A stretch of 64,000 nt of DNA from Gloeocapsopsis sp. IPPAS B-1203 (lineage in GTDB: Bacteria; Cyanobacteriota; Cyanobacteriia; Cyanobacteriales; Chroococcidiopsidaceae): assembly GCF_002749975.1 (NCBI RefSeq), contig NZ_PEIG01000006.1, positions 62,001-126,000 on the forward strand, read 5' to 3'. Below, in pieces: positions 9,673 through 17,760 of this stretch. Position 1 is the first letter of the stretch; the number at the start of each line of letters is the position of its first letter. Under the pieces are notes generated by a model. It was given only the letters and a program-made list of their open reading frames with translations. It did not search any database and was not told where the DNA came from. The position numbers were made by a program, and so were the translations under genes.

Positions 9673-9743
9673 AATGCGATCGCAAAACTAAAACTTAAGC
9701 ATAAGTTGAATCAATTTCGCTTTAGTTAGATGGTATTTGCAAT

Positions 9744-10379
9744 TCATGTTTTTAATTTTAAACTTTGCCACAGATACCATGATGCAACTGTACGGTAAGG
9801 TTGCCAAACCTGCCCAAGCTGATTTACAGCTTTCTTATTTGGTAAATCTGGTAGGTTATAAGCTTTATAAATTGCTGCTCGAATTCCTAAATCATCCGCA
9901 GGCAATACATCCCAGCGATGTAGGCGAAAAATCAACACCATTTCTGCTGTCCAACGACCAATACCTTTGACTTGAGTTAATGTCTGAATAATAGATTCAT
10001 CATCCATTGTTTCTAAATCATTTAGCGTTGGTAATCCATCCAGATTTTTTTGTGCTAGTCCTTTAAGATAAGCAATTTTAGGACGAGAAATTCCTGCGTT
10101 TCGGAGAGTTTCATCCGAGGTGTCAAGGATACTCTGTGCGGATAGTTCCGAATATAATTCCAAAAAACGTTGGTGAATAATTGACGCTGCTTTGACAGAA
10201 AGTTGCTGATAAATAATCGCTTCACACAGGCTAGATAACAAATCGCCTGTTTGTTGTTCTTGCGCTAAAGTACAATCGCCAACTTGCTCAATGATACTTG
10301 CTAATATCGCATCAGACTGTTTGAGTGCAGTAGTTGCAATCTGGTAATTGAGGTAAACCAGTTTTTGAGAGTTTATCAT
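9744..10379 (-). CDS. DNA-3-methyladenine glycosylase II family protein (HhH-GPD)
   Basis: This enzyme should excise alkylated bases such as 3-methyladenine from DNA at the start of base-excision repair. The 211-residue protein carries the helix-hairpin-helix VKGIGRWTAEM at about residues 137-147 followed by DVLPADDLGIRAA, where Asp162 or Asp163 is the catalytic aspartate of the HhH-GPD superfamily. It lacks the N-terminal domain of E. coli AlkA and the cysteines of an iron-sulfur cluster, so it resembles the short Mag1-type enzymes. It stands alone between convergent purF and the MATE gene. Confidence 0.88.
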   Translation of the reverse strand: MINSQKLVYLNYQIATTALKQSDAILASIIEQVGDCTLAQEQQTGDLLSSLCEAIIYQQLSVKAASIIHQRFLELYSELSAQSILDTSDETLRNAGISRPKIAYLKGLAQKNLDGLPTLNDLETMDDESIIQTLTQVKGIGRWTAEMVLIFRLHRWDVLPADDLGIRAAIYKAYNLPDLPNKKAVNQLGQVWQPYRTVASWYLWQSLKLKT

Positions 10380-10430
10380 TCACTAAAGCCAACACGTTCT
10401 TAATCAGAATCGCAGTTTCAACAAATTGAA

Positions 10431-11798
10431 TTAGTCAGTTCCCATTTTCCTAGAGATTAGGTTGCCAAAGCGCCAAACATAGACGGTGGCTGCCATTAAA
10501 CTGCCAAGGTAATAACCTACCCATAATCCGACACCGCCTAAGCCAACAGTAAAGCCTAAAACATAGCCACTGACTAATCCAACACCCAAAAAAGACAAAA
10601 TACCAAGCAGCACGGGAATGCGAGTATCTTGAAGCCCATACAGCGCACCCAAAGCTGTCTTTTGTAGTCCATCAAAAACGTGACCGATCGCAACAACGCT
10701 GAGCATAGGAATAACAAGTTGCAGTAGTTTGGCATTCTCAGGATTGCGAATATCTACATACAACCCGACAACTTGCTGACGAAAGGCGAGTAGAGCGATC
10801 GCAACCACTATTGTCGCCCCTATGACAATGCCAGAACTCACAAATCCTGCCCGTCTTATGCCTTCAAGGTTTTGCCACCCTAACCACTGACCAACACGCG
10901 CCGTAGTGGCAAACGACATTCCTAACGGAATCATAAACACAATCATTCCAGTTTGCAACGCAATTTGATGCGCCGCTAGCACATCGGTTCCCAAGATTCC
11001 CATAAGATACGTCATTATCAATACCAAGCCATACTCGAAGGTGATGGAAACTCCAATCGGTACACCAATGACGAGCAATTCTCGCAATAAGTTTAATCGA
11101 AGCTGATACCACTTCTGAAAGCGGTAGATTCTTAGCTGCGGGTGTTTGAACAGGTAAACAATCAACACCAAAAACATTCCCCACCACGATAGAGTGCTAG
11201 CTAATGCCAACCCTGCTAACTCCATACGTGGAAAACCAAATTTACCAAAACCCAAAACGTAGTTGCCCGCTATGTTAAAAAGCGTTCCTCCCATCACAAT
11301 AAACATGATAGGACGAGCTTGTGACAATCCAGAGACAACTCCTCTGAGCATGGCAAAGCCAACCGCAGGAAACAATCCCCAAAGCATGACATTGAGATAA
11401 CTACTTGCTAAGGTAACGGTTTCAGGAACTTGCCCCAGTTGCAGCATCAAGACATCCATATGCGCTATTATCCACATGGTTGCAATTGATAACCCGACTG
11501 TGAGCCATAATCCTTGTTGTGTAACCTGCTCAATTCGAGTTTTCCTTCCTGCGCTAAAGGCTTGAGCAACGAGTGGACTTACCCCCATCACAACACCGCC
11601 TAGAACATTTAGAAAAACTTGAAAAGTGAATGAGGCTAATCCTCCTGCAGCTAAAGCTTTCCATCCTAAATGCCCCATCATTACAGTATCGACAAACCCT
11701 GTAGCCGATTGAGCAATTTGGGCACTCACTAGAGGAATCGCCAGTTTCAGAAATGCTCTGATTTCGGCTTGAACTGGAGAAACTGAAATTGAAGTCAT
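10431..11798 (-). CDS. MATE-family multidrug efflux transporter
   Basis: A 455-residue, twelve-helix membrane protein with the two-fold internal repeat of MATE exporters: SAQIAQSATGFVDTVMMGHLG in the first half and AAHQIALQTGMIVFM in the second. Members use a sodium or proton gradient to expel cationic drugs and metabolites; the NorM/DinF type fits best. The gene is transcribed away from the MocR-type regulator at 12222, with about 420 bases between them, so control of the exporter by that regulator is a plausible guess. The start at 11798 is followed by a short polar N-terminus before helix one. Confidence 0.93.
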   Translation of the reverse strand: MTSISVSPVQAEIRAFLKLAIPLVSAQIAQSATGFVDTVMMGHLGWKALAAGGLASFTFQVFLNVLGGVVMGVSPLVAQAFSAGRKTRIEQVTQQGLWLTVGLSIATMWIIAHMDVLMLQLGQVPETVTLASSYLNVMLWGLFPAVGFAMLRGVVSGLSQARPIMFIVMGGTLFNIAGNYVLGFGKFGFPRMELAGLALASTLSWWGMFLVLIVYLFKHPQLRIYRFQKWYQLRLNLLRELLVIGVPIGVSITFEYGLVLIMTYLMGILGTDVLAAHQIALQTGMIVFMIPLGMSFATTARVGQWLGWQNLEGIRRAGFVSSGIVIGATIVVAIALLAFRQQVVGLYVDIRNPENAKLLQLVIPMLSVVAIGHVFDGLQKTALGALYGLQDTRIPVLLGILSFLGVGLVSGYVLGFTVGLGGVGLWVGYYLGSLMAATVYVWRFGNLISRKMGTD

Positions 11799-12221
11799 GA
11801 TAAATTTTCAAAAAAACAGCACGACAAATTCAGCAACAATCTGATTGATTAGCAGCGTTTAGAGTATTGCCCACTCTTCCACCCTGAACTAAAGTTCGGG
11901 TTAACAGCCAAAGTCTGATTCATCAGACTAAGCCAAGTATTCGAGTCCACTTCAGTGGACTTGACCTATTAGCCTGTGAATTAATTCATAGGCGGGTTGT
12001 ATGGTTAACTCGTTGCAATTGCCTGCATCAGTTGCGTTTGCTGATCGGCAACTAATAAAATCGCGGTATCTATTTCATCTAATAGCAGTTCCATCACATA
12101 TCCCTCAGAATTAGCGCAGTCACTGAGTTTAATTGCTCACTCTTTTGTTAAAGTAATAAAAGTTCTGGTATGCCACAAGTACCAGTTTTAGGGTTTTATA
12201 TCAGACCAGTTATGCAAACTC
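11799..12221. other. Divergent promoter region between MATE and MocR genes
   Basis: About 420 bases without a gene. The middle holds a row of four hairpins (11882-11993, listed separately). The remaining sequence must contain both divergent promoters; I could not pick an unambiguous -35/-10 pair. Confidence 0.5.
11882..11993. repeat. Row of four short hairpins
   Basis: Four palindromes follow one another: 11882-11900 (GAACT/AGTTC core), 11912-11929 (AGTCTGA-TTCA-TCAGACT, perfect), 11944-11961 (AGTCCAC-TTCA-GTGGACT, perfect) and 11972-11993 (11-bp arms with one G-T pair). The two middle ones share size, first bases and loop. Related two-hairpin modules lie at 17604, 19996 and 60476. They are non-coding. 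Confidence 0.75.
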
Positions 12222-13688
12222 ATGATGGATCTCGCACTCAAGCTGGAAACAACTTCGACAATTCCATTACACAAACAGCTTTATGAAGAAATCCGCCAAG
12301 CGATTTTGTCAGGGCGGTTAAAGTCTGAACAGCGGATGCCTTCAACGCGTGCATTAGCAAAGATGTTAGGTATCTCGCGAGCAACCGTTTTGTTTAGCTA
12401 CGATCAATTACTTAGTGAAGGTTATCTACAAACGATTCCTGCCTCTGGAACCTTTGTGGCTTGCCAACTACCGGATGAACTACTGCAATCAACTTCTTTC
12501 CCAATTTCACTTGCATCCCCATCATGGCTTGAGTTATCTACCTATGGCACAACTTTGGCAACAGTAAACTTGCCACCTCCACCAGGACAAAAACCTCTAA
12601 TCAATTTTAGTTGCTATGGCAGACCTGCCTTTGATGAATTTCCGATCCAAATCTGGCGGCGGTTGTTGTCTCGTGCGTGTTGCTCTAGCACAACGATACT
12701 TGATTATCCTGCTGATCCATTGGGATACAAACCATTGCGCGAGGCGATCGCCCGCTATCTTACTCAGTCGCGTGCAGTACGGTGCGAACCCGATCAAGTC
12801 GCGATCGTGAATGGTTCTCAGCAAGCTTTGGATCTGATTGCTCGGTTATTTTTGAATCGAGGCGATCGCGTTGTCATGGAAGATCCTGGCTACACTGAGG
12901 CGCGGTATATCTTCCAGGTACAAGGTGCAGAGGTATTACCTGTGCGTGTGGATCGCTCAGGATTAGTCATGGAACATCTTTCAGCCCTGACAACACCTAT
13001 TAAGTTAGTTTATGTCACTCCTTCTCATCAGTTTCCCACAGGAGCCGTGTTGTCGTTACCCAGACGATTGGCGCTGCTAGCCTGGGCGCAACAAACAGGT
13101 GCCATTATTCTAGAAGACGACTACGATAGTGAGTTTCGTTATGACGAACGCCCAATTCCTGCGCTGCAAGGGCTAACCAGCAGTGATTCGGTTATTTATA
13201 TTGGCACTTTTTCCAAAGTTATGTTTCCCTCGTTGCGAATGGGGTATCTTGTTATACCGCAACAACTTGTTTCGGTAGTCGCTCGTGCCAAATGGTTGGT
13301 TGATCGCCAATCTCCTCTACTAGAGCAACACGCTTTAACCGATTTCATCAACGAAGGACATTTGGAAAGCCATATTCGCCGCATGCGATTGCTGTATGCT
13401 CAACGTCGGAGAACTCTCGTGCAAGCTTTAACTCAACATCTAGAAAATCAAGTGACAATTATCGGCGAGAATGCTGGGATGAATGCGATGGTGCAATTTC
13501 ATACCGACCAGAACGATGAAAAGATTATCGCTCAAGCAGAACAGAAGGGTGTGGAGTTAATTAGTGCTCGTTCATGTTACATGAATGCTGAAGATGGCAA
13601 TAGAAAGTTTCTGCTGGGATGTACCGATCTCAATTCAGAGGCAATACAAGAAGGTGTGCAGCGCTTAGCTCAAATTCTTAAGGCATAA
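12222..13688 (+). CDS. MocR/PdxR-type regulator (GntR HTH fused to aminotransferase domain)
   Basis: Residues 10-75 form a GntR winged helix (LYEEIRQAILSGRL, then MPSTRALAKMLGISRATV). Residues 110-488 form a fold-type I aminotransferase domain with the PLP lysine in GTFSKVMFPSLRMGY. Such proteins bind DNA and use PLP or an aminated effector as a signal rather than, or besides, catalysing transamination. Family members control vitamin B6, GABA or drug-exporter genes, often the gene divergent from them; here that is the MATE exporter. Two adjacent ATG codons at 12222 and 12225 could both serve as start. Confidence 0.92.
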   Translation: MMDLALKLETTSTIPLHKQLYEEIRQAILSGRLKSEQRMPSTRALAKMLGISRATVLFSYDQLLSEGYLQTIPASGTFVACQLPDELLQSTSFPISLASPSWLELSTYGTTLATVNLPPPPGQKPLINFSCYGRPAFDEFPIQIWRRLLSRACCSSTTILDYPADPLGYKPLREAIARYLTQSRAVRCEPDQVAIVNGSQQALDLIARLFLNRGDRVVMEDPGYTEARYIFQVQGAEVLPVRVDRSGLVMEHLSALTTPIKLVYVTPSHQFPTGAVLSLPRRLALLAWAQQTGAIILEDDYDSEFRYDERPIPALQGLTSSDSVIYIGTFSKVMFPSLRMGYLVIPQQLVSVVARAKWLVDRQSPLLEQHALTDFINEGHLESHIRRMRLLYAQRRRTLVQALTQHLENQVTIIGENAGMNAMVQFHTDQNDEKIIAQAEQKGVELISARSCYMNAEDGNRKFLLGCTDLNSEAIQEGVQRLAQILKA

Positions 13689-13792
13689 GTTGCTGGTTCT
13701 TAGTTGCTCAATTTGCGATCGCATATAGGTTTGCGCATGAATCTAATAACTTGAGATAGTGTTTGATTCAGCAATTAGCTAAGCGCCAACAG

Positions 13793-14410
13793 CTAATCGC
13801 TTTCTAAATGCGTCGCGCCGAGGTATTTTGTCAGGTAAGGTGAGAAAACCTCGTAAATGAGCGTTAACGGCTGTCCGTGATGCCAAAATAGGTAATGACG
13901 ACCCCAAAAAGGACCTAACTCAGAAAAAGCCGACTCTAGAGCTTCTGAGTGACCGTAGTAAAGTCCTTGGACATCTCGATACAACTCAGTACGTAGACGA
14001 GTTAAGCTAGCCCAGATTGGTAGATTGCGGTTCTGTAAATACTCATCTACATGACTTGCTTCCCACCAAGAAGTTGCGTACGCCAGTCTTTGTCCTGAAG
14101 CAGTCCGCAGCCATACTTGACGTCGCAAACGAGGTCCAGGCACAGCTTGAATTTGCGTCGGTGCGCCATCCAAGTCCATGCCAACTGCAGACATATCGAT
14201 CACATCGACTTCTGTCGGTTCCCCTGTCAACAATTGCAGGTGTCTTGTCGGAGAACCATCGCCCAACAATAATAGTTGCCAAGCAGGTGCTAACTGAGTA
14301 TGTGGTAAGCCTTGCTGTACAGCTGCCTCTCCACCTTGCCACAGTGGTGTCAAGCAGTGCCAGGCAGTTGAGATTTTTACGTTATCGGCTGGTTTAAAAA
14401 GTGCAGTCAA
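13793..14410 (-). CDS. Chorismate lyase (cyanobacterial UbiC-like, DUF98)
   Basis: The 205-residue protein matches the DUF98 chorismate pyruvate-lyase family that makes 4-hydroxybenzoate, the head-group precursor of plastoquinone in cyanobacteria. Visible family marks are RRQVWLRTASGQRLAYATSWW in the centre, where the Arg and Trp residues line the product pocket, and LGPFWGRHYLFWHHGQPLTLI near the C-terminus, including the conserved GR and the Glu in IYEVFSP. It is cytosolic, without a signal peptide. The gene converges with MocR and is divergent from rpsP. Confidence 0.8.
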   Translation of the reverse strand: MTALFKPADNVKISTAWHCLTPLWQGGEAAVQQGLPHTQLAPAWQLLLLGDGSPTRHLQLLTGEPTEVDVIDMSAVGMDLDGAPTQIQAVPGPRLRRQVWLRTASGQRLAYATSWWEASHVDEYLQNRNLPIWASLTRLRTELYRDVQGLYYGHSEALESAFSELGPFWGRHYLFWHHGQPLTLIYEVFSPYLTKYLGATHLESD

Positions 14411-14623
14411 TTTATTTTACAAAACTTCATACCTTCTTATCAAATCATAAACAATTTTGCTTCGCCAAGGAACGAGGTAAAGATTTTGCTTTAAATTTAA
14501 ACAAGTCTTCTCAGCTATCTGCTTGAAGCTGAAGGAGAATAAGTGGTATTATAATTTATTCAGCTAATCATAAAATATCAATCGATAGCTCATTGCTAGG
14601 AACAGGAGTAATTAATTTCCAAC

Positions 14624-14884
14624 ATGATCAAACTGCGATTAAAGAGATTCGGTAAAAAACGGGAAGCGAGTTACCGGATTGTTGTCATTAATAGCCGCTC
14701 TCGCCGTGATGGTCGCCCCTTGGAAGAAGTGGGATTCTACAATCCAAGAACTGATGAAACAAAGTTGGATGTTCCTGGAATAGTAAAAAGACTTCAACAG
14801 GGCGCTCAACCCACCGATACCGTGCGTCGCATCCTTGAAAAAGCCAATGTCTTTGAACAGCTCAGTGCCTCAACAAACCAGTAA
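14624..14884 (+). CDS. rpsP: 30S ribosomal protein S16
   Basis: The 86-residue basic protein begins [21 protein letters not shown] and contains [11 protein letters not shown], the standard S16 signature. S16 is needed for assembly of the 5' domain of the small subunit. The end of the gene overlaps the start of the KH-domain gene by 38 bases in another frame, so the two are very likely co-transcribed and translationally coupled. A purine-rich ribosome site (AACAGGAG) precedes the start. Confidence 0.98.
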   Translation: MIKLRLKRFGKKREASYRIVVINSRSRRDGRPLEEVGFYNPRTDETKLDVPGIVKRLQQGAQPTDTVRRILEKANVFEQLSASTNQ

Positions 14885-15278
14885 AATTAGCTCTAGTCAG
14901 GTCAATACCCCTGACTACACTAAATTGGTAAAGTTTCTCATTCAGCCATTTTTAGAAAATCCTGACTCTTTGAGTGTAGACTGCGAAGTGTCTCAAAGTA
15001 ATAGGAAAGTTTGGGTGCGTGTAGCCTTTGAAAGTGAAGATAAAGGCAAAGTTTATGGTAGAGGTGGACGCAATATTCAAGCAATTAGAACCGTCATTGC
15101 AGCAGCCGGTGCAATAGCAGAGCAATCAGTCTACCTAGATATCTACGGTGGTGATGCTCAAGAGCGCGATTTGACAGCGGATACATCTGCAGAGACCGGA
15201 ACTAAACCATCTCAAGAAAAGCGCAGAACAACTTCTAAACCTAATGTTAGACCGCGATCGCGATCGAGCGTTCAATAG
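14847..15278 (+). CDS. KH-domain RNA-binding protein (KhpA type) with basic tail
   Basis: A single type-II KH domain occupies roughly residues 20-105, with the nucleic-acid loop [13 protein letters not shown]. KhpA proteins bind many RNAs and commonly follow rpsP, as here. At 143 residues it is longer than the usual ~80-residue KhpA; the extra part is a charged, Ser/Arg-rich tail ([17 protein letters not shown]) that looks disordered. I chose ATG 14847 because it lies inside the rpsP end with a plausible coupling distance; a TTG four codons upstream is the alternative. The last codons are built from overlapping HIP1 octamers. Confidence 0.88.
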   Translation: MSLNSSVPQQTSKISSSQVNTPDYTKLVKFLIQPFLENPDSLSVDCEVSQSNRKVWVRVAFESEDKGKVYGRGGRNIQAIRTVIAAAGAIAEQSVYLDIYGGDAQERDLTADTSAETGTKPSQEKRRTTSKPNVRPRSRSSVQ

Positions 15279-15405
15279 AAAATATCAAGGATTCACTAAC
15301 GAACTTGATGAGAAAAGCGCAAAGTGAATGATTGGGGGTTGGTTCAGAAGCTCGAACTAACCCCTAAAGTTTAGTTATTAAATTTATCAAGACTTAAGAT
15401 ATTTT

Positions 15406-16359
15406 ATGGCAGAGGCATCAACGATTCAACTGCCGAGTACAGAAAGTGCGATCGCACTTTCTGGAGAGCATGAAGAAAACTTAAAAACTCTATCGCGACA
15501 AACTGGCGCAACAATTGTACTACGCGGACAAGAACTACACATTTCCGGAACCGAAAAGCAAATTGAACTTGCCCAAACATTAGTGCGATCGCTATCTGAT
15601 CTATGGCTCAAAGGAAACAGTATTGCTCTAGCCGACATTCTCACAGCACGTCAAGCATTAGATACTCACCGCGAACACGATCTGCAAGATTTGCAGCGCA
15701 ATATCTTGGCACGTACCCGCCAAGGAGAAGAAGTTCGCGCTAAAACCTTCAAACAGCGGCAGTACATTCAAGCAATCCATAAAAGTGACTTGACTTTTTG
15801 TACAGGACCTGCAGGTACAGGGAAAACCTTTTTGGCAGTTGTCATTGCGGCACAAGCCCTCTTAGCAAATCAGTACGAAAGGCTTATTCTCACGCGCCCA
15901 GCGGTAGAAGCAGGTGAAAAACTCGGCTTTCTACCAGGAGACTTGCAGCAAAAAGTTAATCCTTTTTTGCGTCCGCTTTACGATGCCTTACATGAATTTA
16001 TTGATCCTGAAAAAATGCCCAGTTTGATGGAACGAGGCGTGATTGAAGTTGCTCCTTTAGCTTATATGCGCGGGCGAACTTTAAACAAAGCTTTTGTGAT
16101 TGTCGATGAAGCCCAAAATACCACACCAGCCCAGATGAAAATGGTGTTAACACGTCTTGGTTTTCGTTCGCGGATGGTAGTTACTGGAGATATGACACAA
16201 ACTGACTTACCAGGACACCAAGAGTCAGGATTAGCTGTAGCACTAAATATCTTACGTCATGTCGAAGGTATTGGCTTTTGCGAATTTTCTCAAAAAGACG
16301 TTGTGCGACATCCTCTAGTGCAAAGAATTGTCGAAGCTTACGAACGCTACGAAAAATAA
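15406..16359 (+). CDS. phoH: PhoH family ATPase
   Basis: Residues 1-70 form an N-terminal KH-like region and residues 115-317 the PhoH ATPase domain, with Walker A GPAGTGKT (134-141) and Walker B FVIVDEAQN (about 230-238), followed by the sensor segment VVTGDMTQTDLPG. PhoH proteins are cytosolic ATPases linked to RNA metabolism. The gene follows rpsP and the KH gene on the same strand after 127 bases, in a context often seen for RNA-processing genes. Expression under phosphate starvation is known for E. coli PhoH but no Pho box is obvious here. Confidence 0.93.
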   Translation: MAEASTIQLPSTESAIALSGEHEENLKTLSRQTGATIVLRGQELHISGTEKQIELAQTLVRSLSDLWLKGNSIALADILTARQALDTHREHDLQDLQRNILARTRQGEEVRAKTFKQRQYIQAIHKSDLTFCTGPAGTGKTFLAVVIAAQALLANQYERLILTRPAVEAGEKLGFLPGDLQQKVNPFLRPLYDALHEFIDPEKMPSLMERGVIEVAPLAYMRGRTLNKAFVIVDEAQNTTPAQMKMVLTRLGFRSRMVVTGDMTQTDLPGHQESGLAVALNILRHVEGIGFCEFSQKDVVRHPLVQRIVEAYERYEK

Positions 16360-16368
16360 GCTATTTCT

Positions 16369-16399
16369 ATTACCAATTACCCATTACCAATTACCAATC
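16369..16399. repeat. Tandem ATTACCA(N) repeat
   Basis: Four degenerate copies of ATTACCA/ATTACCC in the spacer between phoH and the next gene. Similar arrays lie at 19601-19677, 53841-53868 and 58375-58398. Confidence 0.8.
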
Positions 16400-16404
16400 T
16401 ATAT

Positions 16405-16812
16405 ATGAGTACTACATTAAAAGAATTTCTTGAAGCTTGTGAAACGTTATCAACATTGCGTTTAATTGTGACGAGTAGTGCAGCAGTTTTAGAAGCACGT
16501 GGCAAGTTAGAGAAGATATTTTATGCCGAATTGCCTAAAGGAAAATATGCAAATATGCATACTGAAGGGTTTGAGTTTCATCTGAATATGGATGAAATTC
16601 AGCAAGTAAAGTTTGAAACGGGCGAGGCAAAGCGAGGTAACTTTACAACTTATGCAATTCGGTTTTTGGATAAAGAGGAAAAACCAGCACTAAGTGCCTT
16701 TCTTCAATGGGGAAAACCAGGAGAGTACGAACCAGGACAAGTTGAAGCTTGGCAAGCTTTACGCGAACAATATGGTGAAGTGTGGGAACCGGCTCCCGTG
16801 GAGAGTTTGTAG
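16405..16812 (+). CDS. Conserved cyanobacterial protein, possibly HutX/ChuX-like
   Basis: A 135-residue soluble protein with the segments LRLIVTSSAAVLEARG, YANMHTEGFEFHLNMDEI and TYAIRFLDKEEKPALSAFLQWG. The pattern of an EFHLN strand followed by YAIRFLD resembles the HutX/ChuX heme-utilisation fold, and cyanobacterial relatives are sometimes named that way, but I see no certain heme ligand beyond one His in MHTEGFEFHL. Treat heme binding as an inference. It lies 46 bases after phoH and 38 bases before the DUF6816 gene, all on the same strand. Confidence 0.6.
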   Translation: MSTTLKEFLEACETLSTLRLIVTSSAAVLEARGKLEKIFYAELPKGKYANMHTEGFEFHLNMDEIQQVKFETGEAKRGNFTTYAIRFLDKEEKPALSAFLQWGKPGEYEPGQVEAWQALREQYGEVWEPAPVESL

Positions 16813-16849
16813 TGGGAATTGAACCACAGAGAACACAGAGATTAGAAAA

Positions 16850-17611
16850 GTGCAAGTAATTTGGAGTTTGTGTCTCTTTGTTGCCTTGTTTTTGGGTAGT
16901 GGAGAGGCTGGGGCTGGGCAATTAGCTGAACGATTGGCAAATTTTCCGCAGTGGGATAAGCCTGCGGTACAGGTAGCTAAAGGAGACTTAGCATATCCAG
17001 ACTGGATGGCTGGGACTTGGACTGTTAAAAGTACGCTGATTGATGCTGTTGCACCGTTAGCGCCCAATATTGTGTCTCCTGGTTTTGAGAGTAATCGTCA
17101 AAATTTACAGCAACCAGTGAGTTTTCAAGTTCGGTTTGGGAAAGATAAGTTATTTAAATCTTCTGCGGTAGTTGCAGATCGAGCTTTTAATGGGTTGAGT
17201 TTGGCAAAAGCGTATCTGGGAAACACAGTCATTGCTGTAAAAGTCGATCCAAAGTCTCCTAATCGTCAGATTACGTTACTCAAAGGCGATCGCCAGTTAG
17301 TTTCAATTGTCTCTGGTCGTGCTACAGAAACACCAAAAGACGATCAATTTATCACAACCGAAGTGTTTCAACAGTTCTTTCGTGCTGCCGAGTCGCGTCC
17401 TTATTTTAATGAAGTTGAATCAACAACTGCTTACCAATACTTGCCACAATCTCCTCCTACGATTGAAGCCGATCAAGTGACTGCTGTCTTTTTATCTCCT
17501 CAAGATCCAGATTACTTTACTGCGGCTTCTCGACCTGTGGCACTTTATCGCTATCGGTTAGAATTTAGTCCTGTTGATGTGCCAAAAACACAAAAGAAAG
17601 CCAGCGGTTGA
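16850..17611 (+). CDS. Exported DUF6816 family protein
   Basis: This 253-residue protein starts at GTG with a signal peptide ending near GEAGA, so it should reach the periplasm or thylakoid lumen. The mature domain contains LAYPDWMAGTWTVKSTLID near residues 45-65 and FEFS-like strands typical of a lipocalin-like beta barrel; DUF6816 is a cyanobacterial and plastid family of unknown role. The start is chosen because no ATG precedes the signal sequence. The stop codon lies inside a two-hairpin repeat that probably also terminates transcription. Confidence 0.65.
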   Translation: MQVIWSLCLFVALFLGSGEAGAGQLAERLANFPQWDKPAVQVAKGDLAYPDWMAGTWTVKSTLIDAVAPLAPNIVSPGFESNRQNLQQPVSFQVRFGKDKLFKSSAVVADRAFNGLSLAKAYLGNTVIAVKVDPKSPNRQITLLKGDRQLVSIVSGRATETPKDDQFITTEVFQQFFRAAESRPYFNEVESTTAYQYLPQSPPTIEADQVTAVFLSPQDPDYFTAASRPVALYRYRLEFSPVDVPKTQKKASG

Positions 17612-17652
17612 AACTGCGGCTACATACACAAAACCTGTCTTCACAGGTTTTT
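17604..17652 (+). terminator. Two-hairpin repeat acting as terminator
   Basis: The first hairpin, GCGGTT-GA-AACTGC (17604-17617), overlaps the stop codon of the preceding gene. It is followed by GGCTAC and, after six bases, by a perfect 9-bp hairpin AAAACCTGT-CTTC-ACAGGTTTT (17630-17651) ending in Ts. It belongs to the same dispersed family as 19996-20078 and 60476-60521, and its position and T tract suit a rho-independent terminator. Confidence 0.65.
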
Positions 17653-17760
17653 ACACCATGAGTTTGTTCTATCTATACAAGAAAGTCACGTATTTTTTGT
17701 AGTATTTGTATTACAATGTATTACTAGCTGCGCTCGCAGCCGTTTAGTTGGTACAGCAAT

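Noticed and set aside
9737-9970. Plus-strand frame after purF
   Set aside because: It is antisense to the well supported DNA glycosylase gene.
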